A DNA stretch of 15,000 bases from NCBI RefSeq assembly GCF_042767895.1, contig NC_091573.1:23417206-23432205 (forward strand), in the 5' to 3' direction. The notes beneath the pieces were generated by a model. The model was given only the letters and a program-made list of their open reading frames with translations, ran no database searches and was not told the DNA's origin. Each line of letters begins with the position of its first letter. The first letter of the stretch is position 1. Shown one piece after another: positions 1 through 7,060 of this stretch. Both the position numbers and the translations under genes were made by a program. This DNA is from Penaeus vannamei. Taxonomy: Eukaryota; Arthropoda; Malacostraca; Decapoda; Penaeidae.

Positions 1-585
1 ATAATTATCATTATTATTATTATGATTAATGCAGTTATAATAATTATCATGCTAATTATTATTGTCATTTTCATCATTATAACTATTTTTATAATGATAA
101 TAACAATAATGATAGTTTTCTCAATAATAATGACAATGATAATGATATTAATATTATTTCTATTGTCATTATTATTATGAAAAGGATTAAAATAGACTTA
201 ATTATTGCTATTATTGCTGTAATTATCAAAACTATCATTATATATATCATTTTATCATTATTATCATTATTATTGTCATTATCATCATGATTATCATCAT
301 TATGGTTAATAAAAAAAATTATCATGAAAATCATCATAATTAATATCATTATAGTCATTATCGTCATAATTATCATTATTATTATTATCATTATAACAGT
401 TATGTTAATTATTATGCTAACTATTATTGTCATTTTCATCATTATAACTATTTTTATAATGATAATAACAACAAAGATAATTTTAGAAATAATAATGACA
501 GTAATAATAATTATAATAATTATAATGACAATGATAATGATATCATTATGATGATTTTAACATAAGTTCTGGTAATTATGACGAT
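1..585. repeat. AT-rich tandem-repeat family, left block, interrupted by the retrotransposon
   Basis: This stretch holds degenerate ATT/ATC/ATG-type sequence belonging to the same family as 6767-15000. Positions 1 to about 344 read in orientation A. Near 345 the sequence jumps, without a core, into a second partial A unit (about 345-540): the block with gtcattttcatcattataac near 64-107 recurs near 427-470. Near 537-545 the orientation flips to B, seen as gattttaacataagttctgg, which matches the B text gattttaacattaattcagg found at about 12174, 12755 and 14163. These units carry attattgtcat where most units at 8-15 kb carry attattgctat, so they look like a divergent subfamily. The conserved core is absent here. 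No gene is supported. Confidence 0.85.
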
Positions 586-1062
586 TGTAAATGCCAAGTT
601 CTTTTAGTTTCATAGAGATTTACTGGCAATCAGGAAACAAATATTCAGTTCGAACCATTAACAAAAATTTATTAATATCAAACAAAAAATCATAATTCAC
701 ACAAAATTATACATGTCACAATATCACTATCATTCACAGAAAACTTGAGGAAACATTCCTTTCTTCTCCATGACAATACTGTGTTCGTCCAGTGTCGCGT
801 GGCCACGTGGACTCAATTCTTGAAATGTTCCCGTTAATGAATATATAAAAAAGAAGCCTCCGTGCCTGGCCCTTGACACGAGTAGGTTCAATTGCCTCAA
901 GGCAATGGTCGGGTCGAGTGAGGACCCCCGTACCCACAACCCGAAACCAAGGCTCCCGAGCGAACCTTGATTCGACCAGGATTCGGACGAAGCATTTCGC
1001 TCGCCACGTATTCAGGCGAGCGAAGCAAATTAAGAAAAACATAATATACGAATCTCTTGACA
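586..1062 (-). repeat. 3' LTR (477 bp)
   Basis: This is a direct repeat of 6289-6766. The start is set by identity from tgtaaatgcc, and the end by ttgaca at 1062, after which the two copies diverge. It differs from the other LTR by substitutions near positions 625, 631, 680, 1005 and 1054, a 3-bp indel after the following A-run, and a 2-bp indel in tatacatgtcac. It includes a perfect 10-bp stem (996-1005 with 1015-1024, loop of 9), a 6-bp stem with a 4-base loop (891-906) and the palindrome ccacgtgg (803-810). Because the element reads leftward, this copy supplies the transcript's 3' end. Short open frames inside it, including a 69-residue frame also present in the other LTR, have no coding signature and are not annotated. 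Confidence 0.93.
668..673 (-). promoter_or_regulatory. Candidate polyadenylation signal AATAAA in the 3' LTR
   Basis: The minus strand reads AATAAA here, about 85 bases before the LTR's transcriptional end, followed by a T-rich stretch. The same hexamer is at 6371-6376 in the 5' LTR. Its position, between the TATA-like box and the LTR end, fits the usual U3-R-U5 layout of an LTR retrotransposon. The cleavage site cannot be set from sequence alone. Confidence 0.55.
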
Positions 1063-1075
1063 TGGCTCCCCCAAC
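1063..1075 (-). other. Candidate polypurine tract next to the 3' LTR
   Basis: On the minus strand the bases directly before the 3' LTR read TTGGGGGAGCCA and then the LTR's TGTCAAG. A G-rich purine run at this place is expected as the plus-strand primer for reverse transcription. The run is short and followed by CCA, so it is not a classic tract. A second G-rich patch (TTTTTGGGGGCC on the minus strand, about 1129-1140) could be an alternative primer. Confidence 0.5.
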
Positions 1076-1077
1076 AA

Positions 1078-1100
1078 GTATCTATCCAATGGATAGATAC
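1078..1100. repeat. Perfect short inverted repeat near the polypurine tract
   Basis: Arms gtatctatcc and ggatagatac are separated by aat. In RNA this would be a stable 10-bp stem with a tight loop, 15 bases inside the 3' LTR boundary. Its role is unknown. Confidence 0.8.
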
Positions 1101-1494
1101 AAACCAATGATACATATTCATAACAGTTGGCCCCCAAAAATAATCCGTTTTCTTCTAAAGAAAGGGACCTAGCAGGGAGAAGTTAAAACAAATATAGCAG
1201 GGAGAAGCTATAAAACGTAAACAAAGAGGCAGCACGCTCTCAGTTTTATTCGTCCTCCAAAATAACTGGTTCACTTCATAATGATAATGAGTATGTGTGT
1301 TGAAATCATAAAAGAAACAATCGTCAATATTGTATTACTAAATACAAATCAAATCTGGTTGGTTACTTTAACTTAATCGGTGAATTTTCTACATTTCAGC
1401 GAGCGGAACTGTAGTGTAACTCAAAGTACGTGGTGTACATATCAAAGTGAAATAACTTCAAAACTACTGATACCAAGAACATGAAATCATTTAT

Positions 1495-1520
<26 letters not shown>
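1495..1520 (+). repeat. Poly(A) homopolymer tract (A26)
   Basis: There are 26 uninterrupted A residues on the plus strand, which are U residues in the element's transcript. It lies in the non-coding tail about 110 bp past the Gag-Pol stop. It could be slippage expansion or the tail of a decayed insertion. No flanking duplication is obvious. Confidence 0.9.
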
Positions 1521-1525
<5 letters not shown>

Positions 1526-1631
1526 AGACAAAATGCTATCAAATTAACTGTGTGAAACGTGGTAAATTAGAAATTAGTGATTTCTTTCAACAAAACTATA
1601 TGAAAAGGAGAGTTCCAGACTTCAAGTGTAA

Positions 1632-4600
1632 TTAATTTCCGGAACGACTAAGGAGATCCGCTCCAAGATTATCACGCCCTGCAACGTGAACCAAACGGAA
1701 GCGATAAGGTTGCAAGCTTAACGACCACCGTAAAAGTCTGTTATTCGACCCCTTGAATTTATTGATATAAATTAATGGCTTGTGATCCACTTCCAGGATA
1801 AATTCTTGACCCATTAGGTAATACCTAAATCGGTGGATACCGAACATTATAGCCAAGCCTTCTTTCTCAATAGTCGAGTACCTCTTCTCTCTATCTAATA
1901 GTTTCCGACTAGCATGCGCCACAGGAAATGGATGACCATCGACGTACAGTAGAAGAACAGCTCCAAGCCCAACATCTGATGAATCTGTACGTAAGACAAA
2001 AGGATGGGAAGCATCAGGTAACTTTAATACGGGTTTTGAAGCTAATGCAGCTTTTAACTGTTCAAATACTTTAGTCAATTCGTCCGTCCATTTCAGTGGT
2101 TCCCTGACATTTTTACATAACAAATCAGATAAAGAGCTTGTCAGTGAAGCTGCTTGTGGAATAAACATTCTATAGAATGAAATCAAACCAAGGAAAGATC
2201 TTAAGGTTTTCTTTGTGCAAGGAGGAGGTAAATTAAGTATAGCTTCTATTTTATCGAGTTTAGGATGCAAGTAGTTTCCATCAAGAATAAAACCCAAGTA
2301 CTCAATAGACTTAAAGCCAAATCTGCATTTTGATGGCTTTGCAGTGAGGTTATGTTCACGCAATCTCTTTAACACTGAAACAATTGCATCTTTATGTTCA
2401 TCCCATGTTTTAGTATGGATGAAAATATTGTCAAAATAGAAGGAACCATTCTTTAAACCAGCCAAAACAATGCGCATAAGGCGGATATAAGTGGCACAAG
2501 CATTTACCAATCCGAAAGGCACACGACAAAACTCCATAAGACCCTTGTGTGAAGGAAATGCTGTTAAAGGTCTGGCCTTCTCAGAAAGTTTAACTTGACA
2601 GTAAGCCTTCATAAGATCTAATTCAGAGAAGTAATTACATCCTGAAAACTTGTACAAGTCTTCCTCCATAGTGCAAGCTGGTTCAGCATGAAAATTAGTT
2701 ACGGAGTTAACAGCTCGATAATCTATGGCCATACGATAGCTACCATCAGACTTTTTTACCATGACTACAGGAGATGAATGGGGAGATGATGATAGCTGTA
2801 TAATCCCTTGTTCAAGCAATTGGCCAACTTCATCTTCGAAGTGAGGCTTTAGATGTATAGGAATGAGATAAACCTTAGACTCTATAAGCTCTGTGGTGTT
2901 AACTTCAATATCATGTTCAAGGGTGTTTGTGCAACCTGGAGTTAATGAAAATACATCTACAAACTCTGCAATTACTGAATCAATATCAGATTTCTGTTCT
3001 GCTGAAAGGTCGGAACAAATCTCAGGTTGATCACTCTCAGGCAAGATGGGCTCTTCTCCATCAGAAGTTAGAGGAAAATTGCTATCGCTCAATTCAGTAT
3101 CTTCAAGAATACAATTCTGGACTATTTGTGGGTTCATTTCAGCATCTATCTTACTTTCCTCGTCCATAACATTAGGTTGGGAACTTGTTGCTCTCCTTTG
3201 ATACTTCTTAAGAAGGTTAGCATGAAGCAACTTCAGTTTTCCACCTTCATCGATAAGATAATTCACCTTATTTCGACATTCCAGAACAGTATAAGGGCCA
3301 CTCCAAGACATGAGCAACTTGTTTTGGTTATCAGGAAGGAGTACAAGAACTTCCTCACCTGGACTAAACTTCCTATCCTGAGATTTTAAGTCAAAATAAG
3401 ATTTGAATTTAGAGGAACTAATCTCAGCATTTTGAGCTGCAATTTTAGCACACTCCTCCAGCTTGTTTTTCAATTCAATCACATATTGAAAGGAAGATCT
3501 AACATCATCTTTAATGGTTGTGTCTTCCCACAAGTCCCTTAAGACTGAAAGAGGTACCCGGACTGTCCGTCCATAAAGTAGCTCAAAAGCAGAAAACCCA
3601 GTTCGATCGCTAGGAATCTCTCGCATAGCGAATAATGTCGGGACAAGATAACGGTGCCATTCTCGTGGTTTGTCACTACACAATTTCCTTAAGGAGGCTT
3701 TTAGTGTTGCATGAAACCTTTCCACCCTTCCATTCCCACTAGGATGATAGGGAGTTGTAAAAAGCGGCTTTACACCCAATAATTTATGCAGTTCGCCCAT
3801 TAGTTGAGAAACAAATTGCCTTCCTCGATCAGACAAAATTTCCCGAGGAATACCGACCCTTGAAAAGATCACCATAAGGGCTTCAGCTACAGATATTGAA
3901 TCTATCTCTTTGAGAGGCAATGCTTCTGGAAACCCGGTCGCCAAATCTATCAAAGTTAAAATATAACGGTGACCCTCAGAAGATGGAGGAGAAATCGGTC
4001 CTACCAAGTCTATGGAGACACGAGAGAAAGGCTCTGTTAAAATGGGCATGGGTTTTAATGGCACTGGTCTTACCCTACCTCTACTTGACATCCTTTGACA
4101 CTTGTCGCAAGACTTACAAAAGTCTCGGATTTCAGCTCCCATTTTTGGCCAATAGAAATGGTCCCTAATACGCATTTCTGATTTCCGATGGGAGAAATGA
4201 CCGGCTAAGGGGCTCTCATGACCTACTGCGAGAATGATGGCTCTACATTTACTGGGTACTACCAGAGAAGATTTACCAACTCTTTCACAGTGCTTTGAAG
4301 CAACACATGTACGGTACAGCAAACCATTTATTTGCTCAAACTTAAACACCGTACCATCACGCATCATATCATGTTCTTCAGACTTTACTTTTTCCCAAAA
4401 TTTAGTGAGAGAATGACATTCTGCCTGCAATTTTGCAAAGTCTTCAGGAGTTACTTTAAGAGGCTCGATCTCCGGCAACACTAAAGGGTGAACCCTTTTT
4501 ACTTTGGAGGATCTAGTCTGAATGGCACAGGAATAATCAAGAGGGACATTTGAACGTTCAGTTACCTCAGAATCTGGAGATAATTTGGGACTATATACCC

Positions 4601-5846
4601 CTGGTACATTTCCAATCAGGACGCTACAGAATTTAATTGGTGCTCGCACCACATCAATCCAACCTTTAAAATAGGGACAATTCAGGTAGCATTTAGTTTT
4701 GGGGAAGTAATCCACCCAGCCTAAATAATCTTCGATCCCCACCAGATCAGCCCTAGAAAGATCAACATCTGGTAACACCTTGTGAGATACAATAACACAT
4801 GTGCACCCCGTATCTCTGAGAACTGTGGATACCCAAGCCCCATTCACTGTACCAGCTGTCATGAACTTTGAATTTTCCCTGTCACTTAGACAAAATCCGA
4901 CTTTGTGAGTTGGAATTGGGTGATATTGCTTGTACGCTAGGGGATTTTTAGGACAGCGAGATCTAATATGTCCAATATCACCACACCCATGACATTTAAC
5001 AGAAGAAAAATCCCTTCTAAGAGCTGATTGGACTGGAGTTTGGGGCTTTGGAGCCACACTTCTCTTACCTTGTTCAGATGATTGATATGACCTGGGGTAA
5101 GCACTATGAGCAGATGACCAATTATCTGACAGGCTTACCGCATCAGCTAAGGAGGACACGTTATGCTCCTTTACAAAAACACGCAGATCTGGGGAGATAG
5201 AAGACATTAGTTGATCTAACAACATAAAATCACGAAGAGATGCATAATCTTTGGTGATATTATGCGAATCGACCCAATAGTCAAACAATCGTCCAAGCCT
5301 GATAGCGAAATGTTCATAGGTTTCACCACTTTTTATTTTAGCAGTCCTAAAATCATTCCTGTAACTTGCGGGAGTTTTACTATAACCCCTTAAGAGAGCT
5401 TTCTTTAGTAACTGGTAATCGGCTGTTGTTTCTGGAGGCAGTGAGGTGTATATATCAACAGCCTTTCCTGTTAACAAACTTCCCAATCTGATAGCATAAG
5501 TTTCTTCTTTAAAATTTAACAAGTTAGCAATGCGCTCAAATCTAATTAAGTATGAAGTGATGTCTTCTCCATCTTTAAAGACTGGTAAACTAGGGCGTGA
5601 AGCGCCATCAAAAAGTACAGGATTTAATGAACTATCAGAATTGTTTAACCGAGCCATCTGAAGCTCATGTTCCAGTTTAACTCTCTCTTTCTCTGCCTCT
5701 AATTGCTCTTTCTGAAATTCTCTTTCTTTTGCTCTCTCCTCCCGTGCAAGTGTCTGTTGACTGATGACATACTGAACAATATCATTTCCTTTAAGGCCAA
5801 GTTCCTCAGCCTGAGCTTTTAAAACATCAAAGTTAAGATCTGCCAT
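1632..5846 (-). CDS. Gag-Pol polyprotein of a Gmr1-like LTR retrotransposon (RT active site altered)
   Basis: This 1404-residue ORF has no internal stop or frameshift. The ATG at 5846 has A at -3 and G at +4, a good initiation context. Domains in order: charged coiled coil (about 28-70); Gag capsid with a SCAN-like C-terminal half (about 147-243); CCHC knuckle CX2CX4HX4C (285-298); aspartic protease with D345-T-G; integrase H2C2 finger (H543, H550, C580, C583), catalytic D613, D673 and E709 with 35 residues between the last two (DD35E), and a GPY module at 850-852; RT (from about 976) with first catalytic D1077; RNase H with D1288, E1329, D1354 and D1397. The protein ends seven residues after D1397, so RNase H is its true C-terminus. 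Gag and Pol are fused in one frame with no slippage signal. No chromodomain is seen. RT residues 1137-1140 are YFDN rather than YxDD, which would remove an essential metal-binding Asp. The protein would make virus-like particles, copy the RNA and integrate the cDNA; this copy probably fails at copying. Confidence 0.95.
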   Translation of the reverse strand: MADLNFDVLKAQAEELGLKGNDIVQYVISQQTLAREERAKEREFQKEQLEAEKERVKLEHELQMARLNNSDSSLNPVLFDGASRPSLPVFKDGEDITSYLIRFERIANLLNFKEETYAIRLGSLLTGKAVDIYTSLPPETTADYQLLKKALLRGYSKTPASYRNDFRTAKIKSGETYEHFAIRLGRLFDYWVDSHNITKDYASLRDFMLLDQLMSSISPDLRVFVKEHNVSSLADAVSLSDNWSSAHSAYPRSYQSSEQGKRSVAPKPQTPVQSALRRDFSSVKCHGCGDIGHIRSRCPKNPLAYKQYHPIPTHKVGFCLSDRENSKFMTAGTVNGAWVSTVLRDTGCTCVIVSHKVLPDVDLSRADLVGIEDYLGWVDYFPKTKCYLNCPYFKGWIDVVRAPIKFCSVLIGNVPGVYSPKLSPDSEVTERSNVPLDYSCAIQTRSSKVKRVHPLVLPEIEPLKVTPEDFAKLQAECHSLTKFWEKVKSEEHDMMRDGTVFKFEQINGLLYRTCVASKHCERVGKSSLVVPSKCRAIILAVGHESPLAGHFSHRKSEMRIRDHFYWPKMGAEIRDFCKSCDKCQRMSSRGRVRPVPLKPMPILTEPFSRVSIDLVGPISPPSSEGHRYILTLIDLATGFPEALPLKEIDSISVAEALMVIFSRVGIPREILSDRGRQFVSQLMGELHKLLGVKPLFTTPYHPSGNGRVERFHATLKASLRKLCSDKPREWHRYLVPTLFAMREIPSDRTGFSAFELLYGRTVRVPLSVLRDLWEDTTIKDDVRSSFQYVIELKNKLEECAKIAAQNAEISSSKFKSYFDLKSQDRKFSPGEEVLVLLPDNQNKLLMSWSGPYTVLECRNKVNYLIDEGGKLKLLHANLLKKYQRRATSSQPNVMDEESKIDAEMNPQIVQNCILEDTELSDSNFPLTSDGEEPILPESDQPEICSDLSAEQKSDIDSVIAEFVDVFSLTPGCTNTLEHDIEVNTTELIESKVYLIPIHLKPHFEDEVGQLLEQGIIQLSSSPHSSPVVMVKKSDGSYRMAIDYRAVNSVTNFHAEPACTMEEDLYKFSGCNYFSELDLMKAYCQVKLSEKARPLTAFPSHKGLMEFCRVPFGLVNACATYIRLMRIVLAGLKNGSFYFDNIFIHTKTWDEHKDAIVSVLKRLREHNLTAKPSKCRFGFKSIEYLGFILDGNYLHPKLDKIEAILNLPPPCTKKTLRSFLGLISFYRMFIPQAASLTSSLSDLLCKNVREPLKWTDELTKVFEQLKAALASKPVLKLPDASHPFVLRTDSSDVGLGAVLLLYVDGHPFPVAHASRKLLDREKRYSTIEKEGLAIMFGIHRFRYYLMGQEFILEVDHKPLIYINKFKGSNNRLLRWSLSLQPYRFRLVHVAGRDNLGADLLSRSGN

Positions 5847-6288
5847 TATTACAGAATTAAGAATGTCAAAAACTAAAAAGAATCACTATTGACCGACCGA
5901 CTCACAAAAATTACTTTACACTTTTAATCAATACTAGACGAGTTCTTCCTCGCACCTAGCAACACAAAACAAATGTGGTCTCAACAGACCGAACTCACCG
6001 ACATGACGTCAATACCAGGACTTTCAGAAGAGTAATCTTCCCCTCAAGAAGATGCACCACACCCTACCTGAAGTCCAACCTATTTTAGAGATTCACCTCC
6101 GGGCCCCAAGGACGGCAAACCATGAAGGGGAAACCTTCCCGCAACTTCCACAAACAAACAACTTCCACGTACTGCCGTGCAGCACTGAAAGTATTACAGT
6201 TGTTAACAAATATAATATATAAAATGGTTCTACTCGTGAATTTGATCCTCAAAACTAGTAAATCATGAATCCTGGCAAGGTCGCCACA
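5847..6288 (-). other. 5' untranslated leader of the retrotransposon
   Basis: These 442 bp lie between the 5' LTR and the Gag-Pol ATG. The primer-binding site candidate is at the LTR edge. On the minus strand a CAG/GTAGGGT sequence near 6062-6071 resembles a splice donor, but no matching acceptor is evident and the main ORF is unspliced. A short upstream frame starting near 6300 and ending at 6085 has no coding signature. The packaging signal would be expected here but cannot be recognised by eye. Confidence 0.65.
6270..6286 (-). other. Candidate tRNA primer-binding site
   Basis: On the minus strand, two bases after the LTR end, the sequence reads TGGCGACCTTGCCAGGA. The leading TGG would pair with the CCA end of a tRNA, and the last seven or eight bases of its complement (GTCGCCA) resemble the 3' end of some serine tRNAs. 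I cannot confirm the tRNA from memory. The position is as expected for minus-strand DNA priming. Confidence 0.5.
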
Positions 6289-6766
6289 TGTAAATGCCAA
6301 GTTCTTTTAGTTTCATAGAGATTTACTAGCAATGAGGAAACAAATATTCAGTTCGAACCATTAACAAAAATTTATTAATATCATACAAAAAATAATCATA
6401 ATTCACACAAAATTATACGTCACAATATCACTATCATTCACAGAAAACTTGAGGAAACATTCCTTTCTTCTCCATGACAATACTGTGTTCGTCCAGTGTC
6501 GCGTGGCCACGTGGACTCAATTCTTGAAATGTTCCCGTTAATGAATATATAAAAAAGAAGCCTCCGTGCCTGGCCCTTGACACGAGTAGGTTCAATTGCC
6601 TCAAGGCAATGGTCGGGTCGAGTGAGGACCCCCGTACCCACAACCCGAAACCAAGGCTCCCGAGCGAACCTTGATTCGACCAGGATTCGGACGAAGCATT
6701 TCGCTCGCTACGTATTCAGGCGAGCGAAGCAAATTAAGAAAAACATAATATACGAATTTCTTGACA
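6289..6766 (-). repeat. 5' LTR (478 bp), promoter-bearing copy
   Basis: This is a direct repeat of 586-1062, offset by 5703-5704 bp. It starts tgtaaatgcc and ends ttgaca on the plus strand, so it has TG...CA termini on both strands. It carries the TATA-like box at 6544-6551, an AATAAA at 6371-6376 and the E-box-type palindrome ccacgtgg around 6507-6514. The 10-bp stem seen in the other LTR is present at 6700-6709 with 6719-6728, with one C-to-T change that leaves a G-T pair. Five substitutions over about 477 aligned bases (about 1%) separate the LTRs, which were identical at insertion, so the insertion is fairly recent. Confidence 0.93.
6544..6551 (-). promoter_or_regulatory. TATA-like box in the 5' LTR
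   Basis: The minus strand reads CTTTTTTATATATTCAT, with TATATATT at this position. It lies in the middle of the LTR with the polyadenylation hexamer about 170 bp downstream, which would define R between them and put U3 at about 215-250 bp. The start site is expected about 25-30 bases further left. The same box is at 840-847 in the 3' LTR. Confidence 0.5.
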
Positions 6767-7060
6767 AAGATTTTCATGATAATTCCTTTATCCTTAACCA
6801 TAATGATGATAATCATGATGATAATGACAATAATAATGATAATAATGATAAAATGATAATGCTTAGATTATCATTATCATTATTATTGTCATTATCATCA
6901 TGATTATCATCATTATGGTTAATGATAAAGGAAATATCATGAAAATCATCATAATTACCAGAATTTATGTTAAAATCATAATAATTATCATTTAAAAGCG
7001 AAAAAGGTTTTTTTCGACGCTTCTCTCAAACGCTAGATTTTGCCGTTTTTTCGTTTTTTG
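6767..7060. repeat. AT-rich repeat family, B-to-A inversion unit beside the 5' LTR
   Basis: Orientation B runs from the target site to about 6850. After a short spacer the sequence returns in orientation A from 6868 to 7060, including a truncated core (6994-7060: aaaagcgaaaaagg ... gctagattttgccg). At 7060 the core breaks off and orientation B resumes (gataatgactataatg). No gene is supported. These are divergent copies relative to those beyond 8 kb. Confidence 0.85.
6769..6947. repeat. Long fold-back (about 80-bp arms, 17-base spacer)
   Basis: The left arm 6769-6850 (from gattttcatgataattcc) is the reverse complement of 6868-6947 (to aaggaaatatcatgaaaatc), with only a few mismatches and a 3-base indel. 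The spacer is aaatgataatgcttaga. The arms are the same repeat-family segment in opposite orientation. A hairpin this long is prone to cruciform extrusion and replication-based rearrangement. Confidence 0.85.

Larger units (their letters stand above)
1063..1631 (-). other. 3' non-coding region of the retrotransposon
   Basis: These 569 bp lie between the Gag-Pol stop codon and the 3' LTR. No envelope-like or other credible ORF is present. Visible structure consists of a perfect 10-bp inverted repeat with a 3-base loop (1078-1100), a direct repeat tagcagggagaag at 1170-1182 and 1195-1207, and an A26 homopolymer at 1495-1520, which is poly-T in the element's sense. The function of these is unknown. 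The tract between stop codon and LTR is fairly long for an element without env, which leaves room for packaging or transport signals, but nothing here proves one. Confidence 0.7.
586..6766 (-). mobile_element. Full-length Gmr1-like (Ty3/gypsy superfamily) LTR retrotransposon, minus strand
   Basis: The element is 6181 bp and starts TGT and ends ACA. It is bounded by 477-bp and 478-bp direct LTRs that differ by five substitutions and two short indels. It carries a single Gag-Pol ORF on the minus strand, a candidate primer-binding site next to the right (5') LTR and a G-rich polypurine candidate next to the left (3') LTR. The flanking pentamers acgat (581-585) and aagat (6767-6771) differ at one base and look like a 5-bp target duplication. 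Joining the flanks across the element gives continuous repeat-family sequence, so it inserted into a pre-existing repeat unit. Integrase precedes RT in the ORF while the domain sequences are gypsy-like, which is the arrangement described for Gmr1-like elements. It is structurally complete, but the altered RT active site suggests it cannot retrotranspose on its own. Confidence 0.95.

Noticed and set aside
730..939. 69-residue minus-strand frame with an identical predicted product at 6434-6643
   Set aside because: The identity exists because both frames lie in the two LTRs. They overlap the TATA-like box and other LTR signals, and there is no coding evidence.
873..1172. Plus-strand frames of 74-109 codons across the LTR and non-coding tail
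   Set aside because: They are antisense or overlapping frames of LTR sequence, some continuing into unrelated flank, with no recognisable domain.
1063..1631. Possible envelope gene after pol, which would suggest an errantivirus-like element
   Set aside because: No ORF of useful length, signal peptide or transmembrane segment is present between the RNase H stop and the 3' LTR.
1632..5846. Classification as a Ty1/copia element because integrase precedes RT
   Set aside because: The GPY module, H2C2 spacing, RT/RNase H sequence style and SCAN-like Gag are gypsy-type, so Gmr1-like order explains the arrangement better.
6265..6288. tRNA gene suggested by gaatcctggcaaggtcgcca
   Set aside because: Only a tRNA 3'-end-like segment is present, without D-arm, anticodon arm or promoter boxes. 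It is better explained as the primer-binding site.
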